From contig NZ_JAHLEF010000021.1 in assembly GCF_018861755.1 (NCBI RefSeq), positions 1 to 64,000 of the forward strand: 64,000 nt of DNA, read 5' to 3'. Of this stretch, positions 16,269-25,459 are shown piece after piece (the stretch's first letter is position 1; each line of letters opens with the position of its first letter). The position numbers and the translations under genes were made by a program. The DNA comes from Clostridium sp. CF012. GTDB taxonomy: Bacteria; Bacillota; Clostridia; Clostridiales; Clostridiaceae. The notes below the pieces were generated by a model. It was given only the letters and a program-made list of their open reading frames with translations. It had not been told where the DNA came from and did no database searches.

Positions 16269-16376
16269 TTGCCTTTCAATTTCTGCTTTTAATTCAGCTC
16301 TTTCAGGCGATCCCGGCATATAGCCTTTTATAGATTCGTTTTGCGGAAGTTTAATTTGAAAATATGCGTTATTCAT
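16269..16376 (-). pseudogene. 5' fragment of 1-pyrroline-5-carboxylate dehydrogenase (pruA-like)
   Basis: ATG 16376, preceded by GGGGGAA, opens a frame reading MNNAYFQIKLPQNE and then GYMPGSPERAELKAEIE. This matches my recollection of the N-terminus of L-glutamate-gamma-semialdehyde dehydrogenases. Similarity stops after about 36 codons, where the glycyl-radical-enzyme remnant begins. A deletion joining two formerly separate genes is the simplest reading. Confidence 0.6.
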
Positions 16377-16598
16377 ATCTATAAATTCCCCCTAAATTTT
16401 TCTCTTAACTATAAAGTAATTGTTAATATTCTTAATTTTTGTAATATTACAATTACTATTATAATACGTGAAAACGTTCTTGTATATATATATTATATGT
16501 TTATGAAATATATTTCATGATAGTGAAAATTATTGCATATAATAGTATACATTAATCCTTTAACTTTTTTAATAAAACTGAAAATAGGTCAGAGGATA

Positions 16599-17387
16599 TT
16601 ATTTAAATCTAATAAAATATGTAACTAAAACAAAAGCACCTAAAACAAATCTATATATAGCAAATATTCCAAATCCCTTAGTTTTTAAATAATTCAGTAA
16701 AAACTTAATACTTAAAAATCCTACAATTGCTGCTGTTAAAACAGCTACAATAAATGGCGTTTTATCTATTGCAACATTTCCTATTTTTGTTGCATTATAT
16801 AGTGCATCGCCAATTATTATGGGAGTTGAGAGTAAAAAAGTGAACTTAGCTATAGCTTCTCTTTCTATTCCTAAATAACGACCTGCGGACATGGTAATAC
16901 CTGATCGTGATACCCCTGGTATTATTGCAAACACTTGAGAAATACCAACTATAAGACTTCTTTTAAGTCCAATATCTTCTAATTTAATTTTTTCCGCACT
17001 ATTTTTATCAGCATAATATAATATTGCACCTAAAATAATAAGTGTAACTCCAATAAGAGCAGGATTTCTAAAGACTACCATATATTTATCTAATAAAACT
17101 CCGAATAAACCACCTGGAATTGTAGCTAAAACCAATAGCCAAAATAACATTCCATCCTTTGATTTCGGCTTCCGAATTCCAGCATTAATTAATTTAATCC
17201 AATCTTTCCAAAAGAACATAATTACGGCTGCCGCAGTTCCCAAATGTAATGCTACATCAAAAGCAACCCCTGGATCCTTCCATCCAAAAATCCATGGAAT
17301 TAATACTAAATGAGCTGTGCTAGATATTGGGAGAAACTCACCAATCCCCTGTACTATTCCGTAAATGATAGCTTGTAAAATATTCAT
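16599..17387 (-). CDS. uppP: Undecaprenyl-diphosphatase UppP (BacA)
   Basis: This 262-residue polytopic membrane protein has both family motifs: GIVQGIGEFLPISSTAHL at residues 10-27 and the PGVSRSGIT loop near 155-163. It dephosphorylates undecaprenyl diphosphate to regenerate the lipid carrier for wall synthesis and gives bacitracin resistance when abundant. GGAGAAA precedes ATG 17387. It follows a DedA-family gene by 64 bp on the same strand; both act on the same lipid carrier. Confidence 0.95.
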   Translation of the reverse strand: MNILQAIIYGIVQGIGEFLPISSTAHLVLIPWIFGWKDPGVAFDVALHLGTAAAVIMFFWKDWIKLINAGIRKPKSKDGMLFWLLVLATIPGGLFGVLLDKYMVVFRNPALIGVTLIILGAILYYADKNSAEKIKLEDIGLKRSLIVGISQVFAIIPGVSRSGITMSAGRYLGIEREAIAKFTFLLSTPIIIGDALYNATKIGNVAIDKTPFIVAVLTAAIVGFLSIKFLLNYLKTKGFGIFAIYRFVLGAFVLVTYFIRFK

Positions 17388-17451
17388 ATAATTTCTCCTC
17401 TACTTTAAAATTTTATATATTTTTATAAAAAACAACTAATTTTTCATGGAA

Positions 17452-18132
17452 CTATCTACTCTCTGTACTAAGAATATCATTCTTATTATCGTTACCTTTT
17501 TTCCTCTTTTCTTTTATAAACATTATAATTCCAGGTAGTAATGAAATAATTATTATAGCTATTAAAACATAAGAAAAATGATTTTTTATAAACGATAGAT
17601 TACCAAAGAAGTAACCCCCACCTAAGAATAAACTTACCCATAATCCCCCACCAATCAAATTATAAGCTATAAATTTCGAGTAATTCATTTCGGAAATACC
17701 AGCTACAAAAGGTGCGAAGGTTCTAATTATAGGAATAAATCTTGCTATCACTATTGTCATTGAACCATGTTTTTCATAGAACTTCTGAGCCTTTATTAAA
17801 TATTCTTTGTTAATAAACCGCACTTCTTCCTTCGCGAGTATCTTTTTCCCAATCCTTTTACCAATATAATAATTAGCAGTATCTCCAAGTACTGCAGCAA
17901 GATATACTACTACTAGAAGTGTAAATATATTCATTGATCCAATTGCTGCCAGGGTTCCCGCTGCAAATAACATTGAATCTCCTGGTAGCATTGGCATAAC
18001 AACCAAACCTGTTTCAATGAAGATAATACTAAAAAGAATAGCATATGTTAATATGCCATACTGCTGTATTATTAAAGCTAAATATTTATCAATATGCATT
18101 AATCCATTTATTAATTTAATTAAAATATCCAT
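17452..18132 (-). CDS. DedA-family membrane protein
   Basis: This 226-residue protein has the SNARE-associated/DedA fold: the LPGDSMLFAAGTLAA motif, GDTANYYIGKRIGKK, and RFIPIIRTFAPFVAGI with re-entrant helices. Family members are proton-dependent flippases of undecaprenyl phosphate or phospholipid; a carrier-recycling role fits the neighbouring uppP. I chose ATG 18132, with AAAGGGGA about 8 bases upstream; the 14-codon extension upstream contains that site and is not translated. Confidence 0.9.
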   Translation of the reverse strand: MDILIKLINGLMHIDKYLALIIQQYGILTYAILFSIIFIETGLVVMPMLPGDSMLFAAGTLAAIGSMNIFTLLVVVYLAAVLGDTANYYIGKRIGKKILAKEEVRFINKEYLIKAQKFYEKHGSMTIVIARFIPIIRTFAPFVAGISEMNYSKFIAYNLIGGGLWVSLFLGGGYFFGNLSFIKNHFSYVLIAIIIISLLPGIIMFIKEKRKKGNDNKNDILSTESR

Positions 18133-18258
18133 AATTTTTCCCCTTTCGTTACAATTGATTCTGCAATCTTCCAATTTCTATATTGTATATATGAAAGATT
18201 AAAATTAGATTAAAAGGGTCTGAGATTTAGCTTAAGAATTATTATATCAATAATAAAA

Positions 18259-18296
18259 AACACCTAAATAACAGATAAATCTGAAATCTAGATGTT
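18259..18296 (-). terminator. Imperfect hairpin terminator overlapping the histidine kinase stop
   Basis: Arms of 17 bases with four mismatches surround a 4-base loop, followed by a T-rich run on the minus strand. Confidence 0.5.
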
Positions 18297-19661
18297 TAAT
18301 ATTATGGTTATCTTTGTTCCACTGTCTTCGTCACTTTCTACATTTATAGTTCCCTTATGCATCTCTACAATCCATTTAGCAATCGATAATCCAAGCCCAG
18401 TACCACCTTTTTCTTTAGATCGAGATTTATCTACAATATAAAATCTTTCAAATATATTTTGGATTTCGCCTTTTGGTATTCCAACGCCACTATCACTAAT
18501 CATAATTTTTACCGTTTTATTCACAATCTCTGAACTTATATCAATTTTCCCTTGTTCTGGCGTGAACTTAATACTATTTTCAGTGAATATTCTGAGCATC
18601 TGCTTCATCATTTTATAATCTGCAAATATACTTACAGGATCATTTCTGTGGCTTGATATAATATGATTAGAGTCTATAAGTACACTTTCACTTACCACTT
18701 CAGAAATGAGCTCATTTAGCCAAAATTCACTTCTCTCTATTATTTGATTCCCACTATCACCCTTTGCAAGAATTAATAGTTTTTCAACTAAATTTTCCAT
18801 ATTACTACTTTCTAGCACAATAGCATGAATAGACTTTTCTAATGCTTCTTTATCATCTTTTCCCCATCTATCAAGTAGGTTTGCATAACCTTGGATAACT
18901 GCAATAGGAGTTCTAAGCTCATGGGATGCATCAGATACAAATTGAATTTGCCTATCAAAAGCTCCCTGGAGCCTATCTATCATTTTATTAAAAGTATTCC
19001 CTAGTCTTTTAAGTTCATCATCGGGACCTGTGACCTCTATTCTTTCCTTTAAATTATTAATGCTAATATTGTCAGCAGCCTTAGTTATATAGTCTATTGG
19101 CTCCAACATTTTTTTGCTTATACTATACCCAAGTAAAATTGAAGCAATAATCCCTATAAAATCTGCTATTGCCATAAGTGCAAATAGGATTTTCAGGAAG
19201 TCATATTCATTCTCCATATTCTTCACTATTTGAATATACGCTGGCCCATATTTCACATTTTCAATTTTTAAATTTTTAAATACCAAATGCTTATCATTCT
19301 CTTTAATTTTTTTAATTTTATCAAAAGGTTCTTTAATTTTAATACTATAATTAAATTCCCTTGATATATTTAGTACCTTCCCCTCTTCTTTTAGTATTCT
19401 TATGGATATATTTTCTTTAGATGGAACATCTGAAATTAATTTTTTATCGGATAGTTCTACTTGTTCTGTCTTTGACATAGCCTTATTTAAAACCATTATT
19501 TTAACATCTTCAATTTGCTTATTTGCCTGACTATACAAGTAATATTTTATTCCGTATAAAACTGAGGCATTTAAAATCAGTAAAACTAATGAGAACATCA
19601 CAGCATAAACTACAGTTAATTTCACAGATACTTTTGCACTTTTGATAATTTTAAAATCCAT
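18288..19661 (-). CDS. Sensor histidine kinase (HAMP, HisKA, HATPase)
   Basis: This 457-residue protein has helix 1 at about residues 12-35, an extracytoplasmic sensor region of about 130 residues and helix 2 near 165-190. HAMP (PIDYITKAADNIS) follows. HisKA has DASHELRTP with the phospho-accepting His near residue 247. The HATPase has the N box (FTENSIKF) and G boxes (DSGVGIP, GGTGLGL). It starts 2 bp after the response regulator gene, so the two form one unit. The signal is unknown; position beside DedA and UppP hints at envelope stress. Confidence 0.9.
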   Translation of the reverse strand: MDFKIIKSAKVSVKLTVVYAVMFSLVLLILNASVLYGIKYYLYSQANKQIEDVKIMVLNKAMSKTEQVELSDKKLISDVPSKENISIRILKEEGKVLNISREFNYSIKIKEPFDKIKKIKENDKHLVFKNLKIENVKYGPAYIQIVKNMENEYDFLKILFALMAIADFIGIIASILLGYSISKKMLEPIDYITKAADNISINNLKERIEVTGPDDELKRLGNTFNKMIDRLQGAFDRQIQFVSDASHELRTPIAVIQGYANLLDRWGKDDKEALEKSIHAIVLESSNMENLVEKLLILAKGDSGNQIIERSEFWLNELISEVVSESVLIDSNHIISSHRNDPVSIFADYKMMKQMLRIFTENSIKFTPEQGKIDISSEIVNKTVKIMISDSGVGIPKGEIQNIFERFYIVDKSRSKEKGGTGLGLSIAKWIVEMHKGTINVESDEDSGTKITIILNI

Positions 19662-19663
19662 AA

Positions 19664-20344
19664 CTATTCACCTTTAACAACATATCCAACACCTCTTATA
19701 GTAGTTATAAGTTTATCTTCAAATCCATCATCAATTTTACTTCGCAAATACCTTATAAACACATCTACTACATTAGTATCACCTATGTAATCATAACCCC
19801 ATACCTTCTCAATTAATTGCGATCTTGTGAGCACAACATCTTTATTTATCAGCAGCATCTCTAAAAGGTCATACTCCTTTTTTGTAAGTTCAATTTCCTT
19901 GCCATTCCGCTTAACATTATGAGCTCTATTATCCATGACAATATCTTTTACTTTGATTTCATCCCTGTTATTGCTTATGGATTTATTCCTTTCATACACT
20001 CTAATTCTTGCTAATAGTTCCTCTATTGCAAAGGGTTTTGTAAGATAATCATTTGCACCTACATCAAGACCCAAGACCTTGTCTGATATATCACCTTTTG
20101 CCGTAAGCATAATTATAGGTACCATTGAGGATTGTCTTATTCTTCTGCAAACCTCAATTCCATTAATTCCAGGTATCATAATATCAAGAAGTATTAAATC
20201 ATATTGATTTTCCTCTGCGCTATTTAGACCTTCTCGTCCATCGTAGGCCAAGTCAACATCATATCCTTCATGATTTAATTCCATTTCAACGAACATTGAC
20301 ATTAGTTTTTCATCTTCAACTAAAAGAATTCTAAAATCCTTCAA
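19664..20344 (-). CDS. OmpR/PhoB-family response regulator
   Basis: This 226-residue protein has a receiver domain (LLDIMIPGING phosphorylation site, TAKG, K in LTKPF) and a winged-helix DNA-binding domain ending TTIRGVGYVVKGE. The start is TTG 20344, with AAGGTGG a few bases upstream. It is the first gene of the regulator-kinase pair. A 10-bp inverted repeat at 20368-20394 lies just upstream and may be its own operator. Confidence 0.9.
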   Translation of the reverse strand: MKDFRILLVEDEKLMSMFVEMELNHEGYDVDLAYDGREGLNSAEENQYDLILLDIMIPGINGIEVCRRIRQSSMVPIIMLTAKGDISDKVLGLDVGANDYLTKPFAIEELLARIRVYERNKSISNNRDEIKVKDIVMDNRAHNVKRNGKEIELTKKEYDLLEMLLINKDVVLTRSQLIEKVWGYDYIGDTNVVDVFIRYLRSKIDDGFEDKLITTIRGVGYVVKGE

Positions 20345-20367
20345 ATTACCACCTTCTTTTTATAGTA

Positions 20368-20394
20368 AAATAGTGGGCTAATAACCCACTATTT
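20368..20394 (-). promoter_or_regulatory. Inverted repeat ahead of the two-component operon
   Basis: The perfect arms AAATAGTGGG and CCCACTATTT flank a 7-base centre, 24 bp upstream of the response regulator start. No T run follows in the direction of the gene, so an operator or leader hairpin is more likely than a terminator. Confidence 0.4.
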
Positions 20395-20516
20395 AATAAT
20401 ATACTCTATTTTTATTACAATTAATAGTTTATTTATTTTTTTACTGAAACTACAGACAGTGTTGGCTTGTCTATATTTTATGTAATCAAAGGGATATACT
20501 AATAAACTTTTTATAT

Positions 20517-20557
20517 AAAAATAGAAGCTATTGCATCTAAGCACTAGCTTCTATTTT
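20517..20557 (-). terminator. Terminator after the PLP lyase gene
   Basis: Arms of 13 bp (AAAATAGAAGCTA and complement) flank a 14-base loop, with a T run on the minus strand. Confidence 0.75.
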
Positions 20558-20562
20558 ATAGA

Positions 20563-22050
20563 TTACTTTGTCTTTATAAGACCAGTTCTTTCATTGAATT
20601 GTTCAATTAATTTATCTAGTTCTGGTCCCATCTGATGTAACTTTCCCCAATAATTATCATAGTCATACCATTGTGCATTTAACTCATCCAAATCGTACTT
20701 TTGTTGTTCAATCCAAGTGTAGTACTTAAGGTTGTGAATGCGTTTTTTACTTTGGTATGTTAACTCTTCCATGCTGTCTGTTCTAACACCTAAAACACTT
20801 CTGTTATGGTCTATGGCAGCATCAACTTCTGAATAATCTCTGCCTCTTTGTGTTTGCATTTCTGCTAGTCTTGATCCATACATTTCTGCAGAATCTGTAA
20901 GAACAGTCATCACCATATCATTTTCCGTTAACTCATAGTATTTAGCAAATTTAATACAGGTTAGGATATTTGCGGCACCAGATATACCAACATATGAAAG
21001 TTTAGAAATTAGCTCGTCAGAAATACCTTGCTCTTTTAAATATGCTTTTCCAGCTGGTTCATTAAATAATTTAAACATAGCCAATGCATCATTATCGTCA
21101 ATAGCAACAACCATATCTGTATTGCGAACATTATGAATCCAAGGAATATGTTTATCACCAATACCCTCAATTCTATGATCTCCAAAGCCATTATTTAATA
21201 GCGTTGGACATTGAAGCGCTTCACCAACTGCAATTTTAGCATTTGGGTATTGATCTTTCATAAAGTCTCCACTTCCAAGTGTACCTGCGGAACCTGAAGT
21301 TAAGCATACACCAGCAAGTCTTCCATTTTCACCAGCTTCAGCTTTAACAATGTCGTTCATAGCATTGCCCGTTACTTCATAATGCCATAAATGATTGCCA
21401 AGTTCACCAAATTGGTTAAATATAACAACGTTATCTCTAGTATTTCTAAGTTCCCATGTTTTATCATAAATTTCTTTTACATTACTTTCACAACCAGGAG
21501 TTGCAATAACTTCTCCAGCTACTTTTGAAAGCCAGTCAAAACGTTCTTTACTCATATTTTCAGGTAATATAGCAACAGCTTTACATCCAAGTAACGCTGA
21601 GTTGTATGCTCCACCACGGCAGTAATTGCCTGTTGATGGCCAAACTGCTTCATGAAAAGTAGGGTCAAATTGTCCAGTAACTAAACGTGGAACTAGGCAA
21701 GCAAAACTTGCTCCAACCTTATGACATCCAACTGGAAAATACTTTCCAACCATTGCAAAAATTCTTGCTTTAACGCCTGATATTTCTGAAGGGATTTCTA
21801 TATAGTTTGGCAAATCATTGTATAATCCGCCCTCTTTTACAGGTTGATTTTTCCAAGAAATTCTGAACAAATTAACAGGATCAATATCCCATAAACCAGT
21901 AGTCTTCAATTTTTCTTTGATCTCTGCAGGTATCTTACTAGGGTCTTTCATCTGAGCAAAAGTTGGTATAACAACATTTCTCTCTTTAGCACTCTCTACG
22001 GTTTTTTTAAGTTGCTCCTCATTGATAGTTAAATCTATTAAGTTTTTCAC
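20563..22050 (-). CDS. PLP-dependent fold-type II lyase, probably cysteine desulfhydrase (CdsB-like)
   Basis: This 495-residue cytosolic enzyme is of the cysteine synthase/threonine synthase superfamily. The likely Schiff-base lysine is K111 in GCHKVGASF, and a glycine-rich phosphate loop appears as TSGSAGTLGSGD. I chose the GTG start at 22050, with GAGGAGGGG upstream; an upstream TTG (22095) has no site. The gene has a sigma-54 promoter and lies just downstream of its presumed activator. This matches my recollection of Clostridioides difficile cdsB and cdsR, where CdsB degrades cysteine to pyruvate, sulfide and ammonia. Another beta-elimination lyase is possible. Confidence 0.75.
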   Translation of the reverse strand: MKNLIDLTINEEQLKKTVESAKERNVVIPTFAQMKDPSKIPAEIKEKLKTTGLWDIDPVNLFRISWKNQPVKEGGLYNDLPNYIEIPSEISGVKARIFAMVGKYFPVGCHKVGASFACLVPRLVTGQFDPTFHEAVWPSTGNYCRGGAYNSALLGCKAVAILPENMSKERFDWLSKVAGEVIATPGCESNVKEIYDKTWELRNTRDNVVIFNQFGELGNHLWHYEVTGNAMNDIVKAEAGENGRLAGVCLTSGSAGTLGSGDFMKDQYPNAKIAVGEALQCPTLLNNGFGDHRIEGIGDKHIPWIHNVRNTDMVVAIDDNDALAMFKLFNEPAGKAYLKEQGISDELISKLSYVGISGAANILTCIKFAKYYELTENDMVMTVLTDSAEMYGSRLAEMQTQRGRDYSEVDAAIDHNRSVLGVRTDSMEELTYQSKKRIHNLKYYTWIEQQKYDLDELNAQWYDYDNYWGKLHQMGPELDKLIEQFNERTGLIKTK

Positions 22051-22137
22051 TTTAACCCCTCCTCTGTGTATATTGTTTTTATTTGTTATCTTCAAAATAT
22101 TTTATAATCAAATTGTTTTAAACTATAATTCTATATT

Positions 22138-22153
22138 AGCAATAATTGTGCCA
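22138..22153 (-). promoter_or_regulatory. Sigma-54 (-24/-12) promoter
   Basis: The minus strand reads TGGCAC, five bases, then TTGCT, matching the TGGCAC-N5-TTGCW consensus with GG at -24 and GC at -12. The start codon of the PLP lyase gene lies about 90 bp downstream. Confidence 0.85.
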
Positions 22154-22223
22154 AATTCATTACTGTACTACATAGCCACTGCCAATGATTAGACTACCTA
22201 TTTTGCTAAAAACTTACATAGTT

Positions 22224-22323
22224 TTTATCATATTGATAAAAATTATCATTTTGATAAACCAAAACTTTTCTGAATTTTCAATCATTCAAAGTGTAAATAA
22301 AATACAAATTATCATTTTGATAA
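22224..22323. promoter_or_regulatory. Three upstream activator palindromes
   Basis: Three copies of the palindrome TTATCATNTTGATAA lie at 22224-22240 (with TTTATC flanks), 22243-22257 and 22309-22323. They lie 70-170 bp upstream of the sigma-54 promoter, the usual range for enhancer sites. The third overlaps the last codons of the activator gene itself. Confidence 0.75.
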
Positions 22324-24069
22324 TTTGTATTCTTCAATTTTTCTATACAATGTTGCTATTCCTATTCCAAGTTTCATAGCTGCATTTTTTTTTCCTTCAG
22401 TACTTTCACCATATTTCTCCAGTGCATTTTTTATTGCGTTCTTTTCAAGATATTTTAACGTATATATTTCATCTTCGTTATTAAAAATATTAGTTTTATT
22501 ATGAAAAATACTTTTAGGTAAAATCTCTTTTGTTATTATCCCATCAGTACCCATCATGTTAATAATATATTCAACAGTATTCTCTAGTTCTCGTACATTA
22601 CCTGGCCATTCATAGTTATAAAATATTTGCCATATGTCATCCCCTAATTTTATATCCAAGAAATTTTTATTAAATAAATTGCAATATTTCTGGAGGAAAG
22701 TTTCTATAAGTATTTTTATATCTGCCTTTCTTTCTCTTAGAGGCGGTATTTCAAGAGGGATTACATTTAATCTATAGTATAAGTCCTCTCTAAATTTGTT
22801 TTCTTTTATGGCTTTTACTAAATCTTTATTTGTTGCTGCAATCACCCTAACATCAATATCTATAATTTTATTTGAGCCTATTCGCACTATGGTTCTTTCT
22901 TGAAGCACCCTAAGTAGTTTAGTCTGGAGGTAAAGAGGCATATCTCCTATCTCATCTAATAATATAGTACCTTTATTTGCAAATTCAAATTTGCCCATTT
23001 TCCCCATAGGATCTGCCCCTGTAAAAGCGCCTTTTGCATATCCAAAAAGTTCGCTTTCGAGTAGCATGTCTGGTATCGCCCCACAATTTATAGCAATGAA
23101 AGATTTCTCCTTTCTGTTACTTTCATCATGTATAGCTCTTGCAAACAACTCTTTTCCGGTACCACTTTCTCCAGTTATAAGTACTGTAGATGATGATATC
23201 GCAATTTTCTTAACATTTTGCTTTAATTTTAGAATTTGTTCTGATCTACCAAAAATGTCCTTACTTTTTATTACCTTATTAAAAGCAGCAAAATTTGATA
23301 ACTTCTCTTTGAATTTTTTTGCATCTTGAAAGAAAAACATCCTATCATATTGAGCTTCATTAAATTTTATAGAATGCACACTTCCAATAACAAAAAAAAC
23401 CTCTTTATCTACCATTAGCTCATATTCTTGAAGGTCAAAAACATTATCACCGCTTACTTTAATTTGCACTTTATGATTTGTAAAATTTCCTGATAAATTT
23501 AATTCTTTTAAACCGTTTTCATTAATCTGAGTAATACAATTATCTTTGTTTATTATAATTACACCTTGCTCAGTTTTATCAACCACAAAATTCAGTAGTT
23601 GAAGCAAGGTCTGTGATTTCATTTTTTCTCTTTTTTCATAGGCGGTACTGCTTATAAACTCAGAAATCTGCTGCAGAAAAGCCATATACACATCAAAGTT
23701 CGCCATTAGATGTTTTTTTTGATCGTTGTTAATGCATATTAGCCCGATCACGCCAATAGTCTCCTCATTTAATTTTATAGGTGTACTCATTTCAAATTCT
23801 TCACCACAAAAATCTCTTTTAGGACAAGGTATGCAAAGTTTATCTTTTCCTGGATCATATATAATCTGGGACTCTCCAGATTTTATAACTTTTTTATAAA
23901 CGTATCCCTCTTTTGATATATCAACATCTATTTTTTCATTATAAATGCCTGTTCCTGCTATTCTAATTAAATTATCATCTACTATTTCAACTTCTACCTG
24001 AAGAATCTGGGATATAATATTTGCATATTTAATTACTGCTTCTTGTATGTTCTTCAATATGGAGTTCAA
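22312..24069 (-). CDS. Sigma-54-dependent activator (CdsR-like)
   Basis: This 585-residue regulator has three parts. The N-terminal sensor has a Cys cluster (C79, C82, C88 in CIPCPKRDFC) within a GAF-like region, followed by a PAS-like segment. The AAA+ domain has Walker A GESGTGKE, GAFTGA for sigma-54 contact, and Walker B ILLDEIGDMP. The Fis-type HTH is at the C-terminus (MKLGIGIATLYRKIEEY). The start is TTG 24069 after GGGGGAA, with somewhat wide spacing. The cysteine motif could sense thiols or metal, which would suit a cysteine-catabolism regulator; that is an inference. Confidence 0.88.
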   Translation of the reverse strand: MNSILKNIQEAVIKYANIISQILQVEVEIVDDNLIRIAGTGIYNEKIDVDISKEGYVYKKVIKSGESQIIYDPGKDKLCIPCPKRDFCGEEFEMSTPIKLNEETIGVIGLICINNDQKKHLMANFDVYMAFLQQISEFISSTAYEKREKMKSQTLLQLLNFVVDKTEQGVIIINKDNCITQINENGLKELNLSGNFTNHKVQIKVSGDNVFDLQEYELMVDKEVFFVIGSVHSIKFNEAQYDRMFFFQDAKKFKEKLSNFAAFNKVIKSKDIFGRSEQILKLKQNVKKIAISSSTVLITGESGTGKELFARAIHDESNRKEKSFIAINCGAIPDMLLESELFGYAKGAFTGADPMGKMGKFEFANKGTILLDEIGDMPLYLQTKLLRVLQERTIVRIGSNKIIDIDVRVIAATNKDLVKAIKENKFREDLYYRLNVIPLEIPPLRERKADIKILIETFLQKYCNLFNKNFLDIKLGDDIWQIFYNYEWPGNVRELENTVEYIINMMGTDGIITKEILPKSIFHNKTNIFNNEDEIYTLKYLEKNAIKNALEKYGESTEGKKNAAMKLGIGIATLYRKIEEYKLSK

Positions 24070-24233
24070 TACTTTTATTCCCCCTTCTAAAACAATGAAT
24101 TAACTTAATATAATGATAATTCAAACTAATCTAATGCTAATTTTAAGCTTTTTGTATATTTAAGTAAAGAAAATAAAAAAAATCTATATCTTTAATTTTA
24201 CTAGGTAAATTAAAAAATAAGCTTTTTCATAAA

Positions 24234-24273
24234 AAAAACTGCTGAAATATATTTAAATATTTCAGCAGTTTTT
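24234..24273 (-). terminator. Terminator after gpmA
   Basis: The near-perfect arms of about 17 bp contain AACTGCTGAAATAT and its complement, with T runs on both sides. Confidence 0.85.
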
Positions 24274-24297
24274 CGTTGTTATCCTTCACTAATTGTC

Positions 24298-25035
24298 TTA
24301 TTCTTTAAATGTTTTTGGGATTGCCTCTTGTGGCATTTTACCATCTCGCTCCAAATAATAGTGCCTAATAGGCTTCAAATTATCATCTAATTCATATACG
24401 AGTGGAATTCCTGTAGGTATGTTGAGGCTTACTATATTATCACTAGATATATTATCCAAATATTTCACTAAAGCTCTTAAAGTATTTCCATGTGCAGAAA
24501 TTATAATCTTCTTGCCCTCTTTAATTTTGGGTGCAATTTCCTGAAACCATTCTTCCATTACCCTTTTTATAGTATCCTCTAAATTTTCAGTCGTAGGAAT
24601 TTGGTCTTCTCTTAATTCACTATATTTTAACTCCTTACCTGGATATCTGTCATCAGTTTTCAAAAGTTCTGGTGGTCTTACATCCACATACCTTCTCCAT
24701 TTATGAACTTGCTCATCGCCATATTTTTCTGCAGTTTCCGCCTTGTTTAAACCTTGCAAAGCGCCATAATGTCTTTCATTGAGCTTCCATGACTTATATA
24801 CAGGAATCCACATTAAATCCATCTCATGCAGTGCAATCCATAGAGTTCTAATTGCCCTTTTTAATACAGAAGTATATGCTATGTCAAAGGTATAGCCATT
24901 TTGTTTAAGTATTTCGCCTGCTTTCCTTGCTTCAATTAAACCATTCTCTGATAAATCTACATCTGTCCAACCGGTAAATCTATTTTCTTTATTCCAAAGG
25001 CTTTCGCCATGTCTTATTAATACTAACTTAATCAA
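24298..25035 (-). CDS. gpmA: 2,3-bisphosphoglycerate-dependent phosphoglycerate mutase
   Basis: This 245-residue glycolytic enzyme interconverts 3- and 2-phosphoglycerate. It carries [12 protein letters not shown] with the phosphohistidine, [22 protein letters not shown] with the acid/base glutamate, and [12 protein letters not shown] with the second histidine. I chose the TTG start at 25035 because AAAGGAG lies 8 bases upstream. A GTG at 25044 overlaps that site. It is a monocistronic unit with a strong terminator. Confidence 0.95.
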   Translation of the reverse strand: MIKLVLIRHGESLWNKENRFTGWTDVDLSENGLIEARKAGEILKQNGYTFDIAYTSVLKRAIRTLWIALHEMDLMWIPVYKSWKLNERHYGALQGLNKAETAEKYGDEQVHKWRRYVDVRPPELLKTDDRYPGKELKYSELREDQIPTTENLEDTIKRVMEEWFQEIAPKIKEGKKIIISAHGNTLRALVKYLDNISSDNIVSLNIPTGIPLVYELDDNLKPIRHYYLERDGKMPQEAIPKTFKE

Positions 25036-25044
25036 TTTAATCAC

Positions 25045-25459
25045 TCCTTTTATAATTTAAATATTACTATTATATATTTTTAGGTTATTATACTACATTT
25101 TCATAAAATTAAAGTGTCTAATTATAATATACTCCAAATCATTATACATATCCATTAAAGCTAAAAACTTCTCTAAAGAAACCCTATTAATATTATTAAA
25201 TAATTTTATTTACCTTTCAATTATAAGATTGTCTTATTAGTATAATGAGCTTTTAAAGATATTATAGTAAAGACTCTCTATTAGGGCTTAAGCTAATAAA
25301 ATATAAAACAAAGGAATTAAGACTTGAATCTTAATGTTATTACAAATAATATCATAAAATTAAATATTTACCTTTATAATGCCTTGCAATTGCTATTTTT
25401 ATGTTAAAGTTGTACAATAGTGGTATTAATAAACAATTATTGAAAGAAGGGATTATATT
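25045..25459. other. Divergent intergenic region gpmA / alcohol dehydrogenase
   Basis: No gene is seen. It holds the plus-strand promoter at 25390-25418 and a small inverted repeat (ATTAAGA/TCTTAAT) near 25317-25336. Confidence 0.4.
25390..25418 (+). promoter_or_regulatory. Promoter of the alcohol dehydrogenase gene
   Basis: TTGCTA at 25390-25395 and TACAAT at 25413-25418 are separated by 17 bp; the start codon is 42 bp downstream. Confidence 0.5.

Noticed and set aside
22185-22379. Plus-strand frame of 64 codons in the sigma-54 control region
   Set aside because: The repeated Ile-rich text comes from the activator palindromes and AT-rich DNA; there is no ribosome site.
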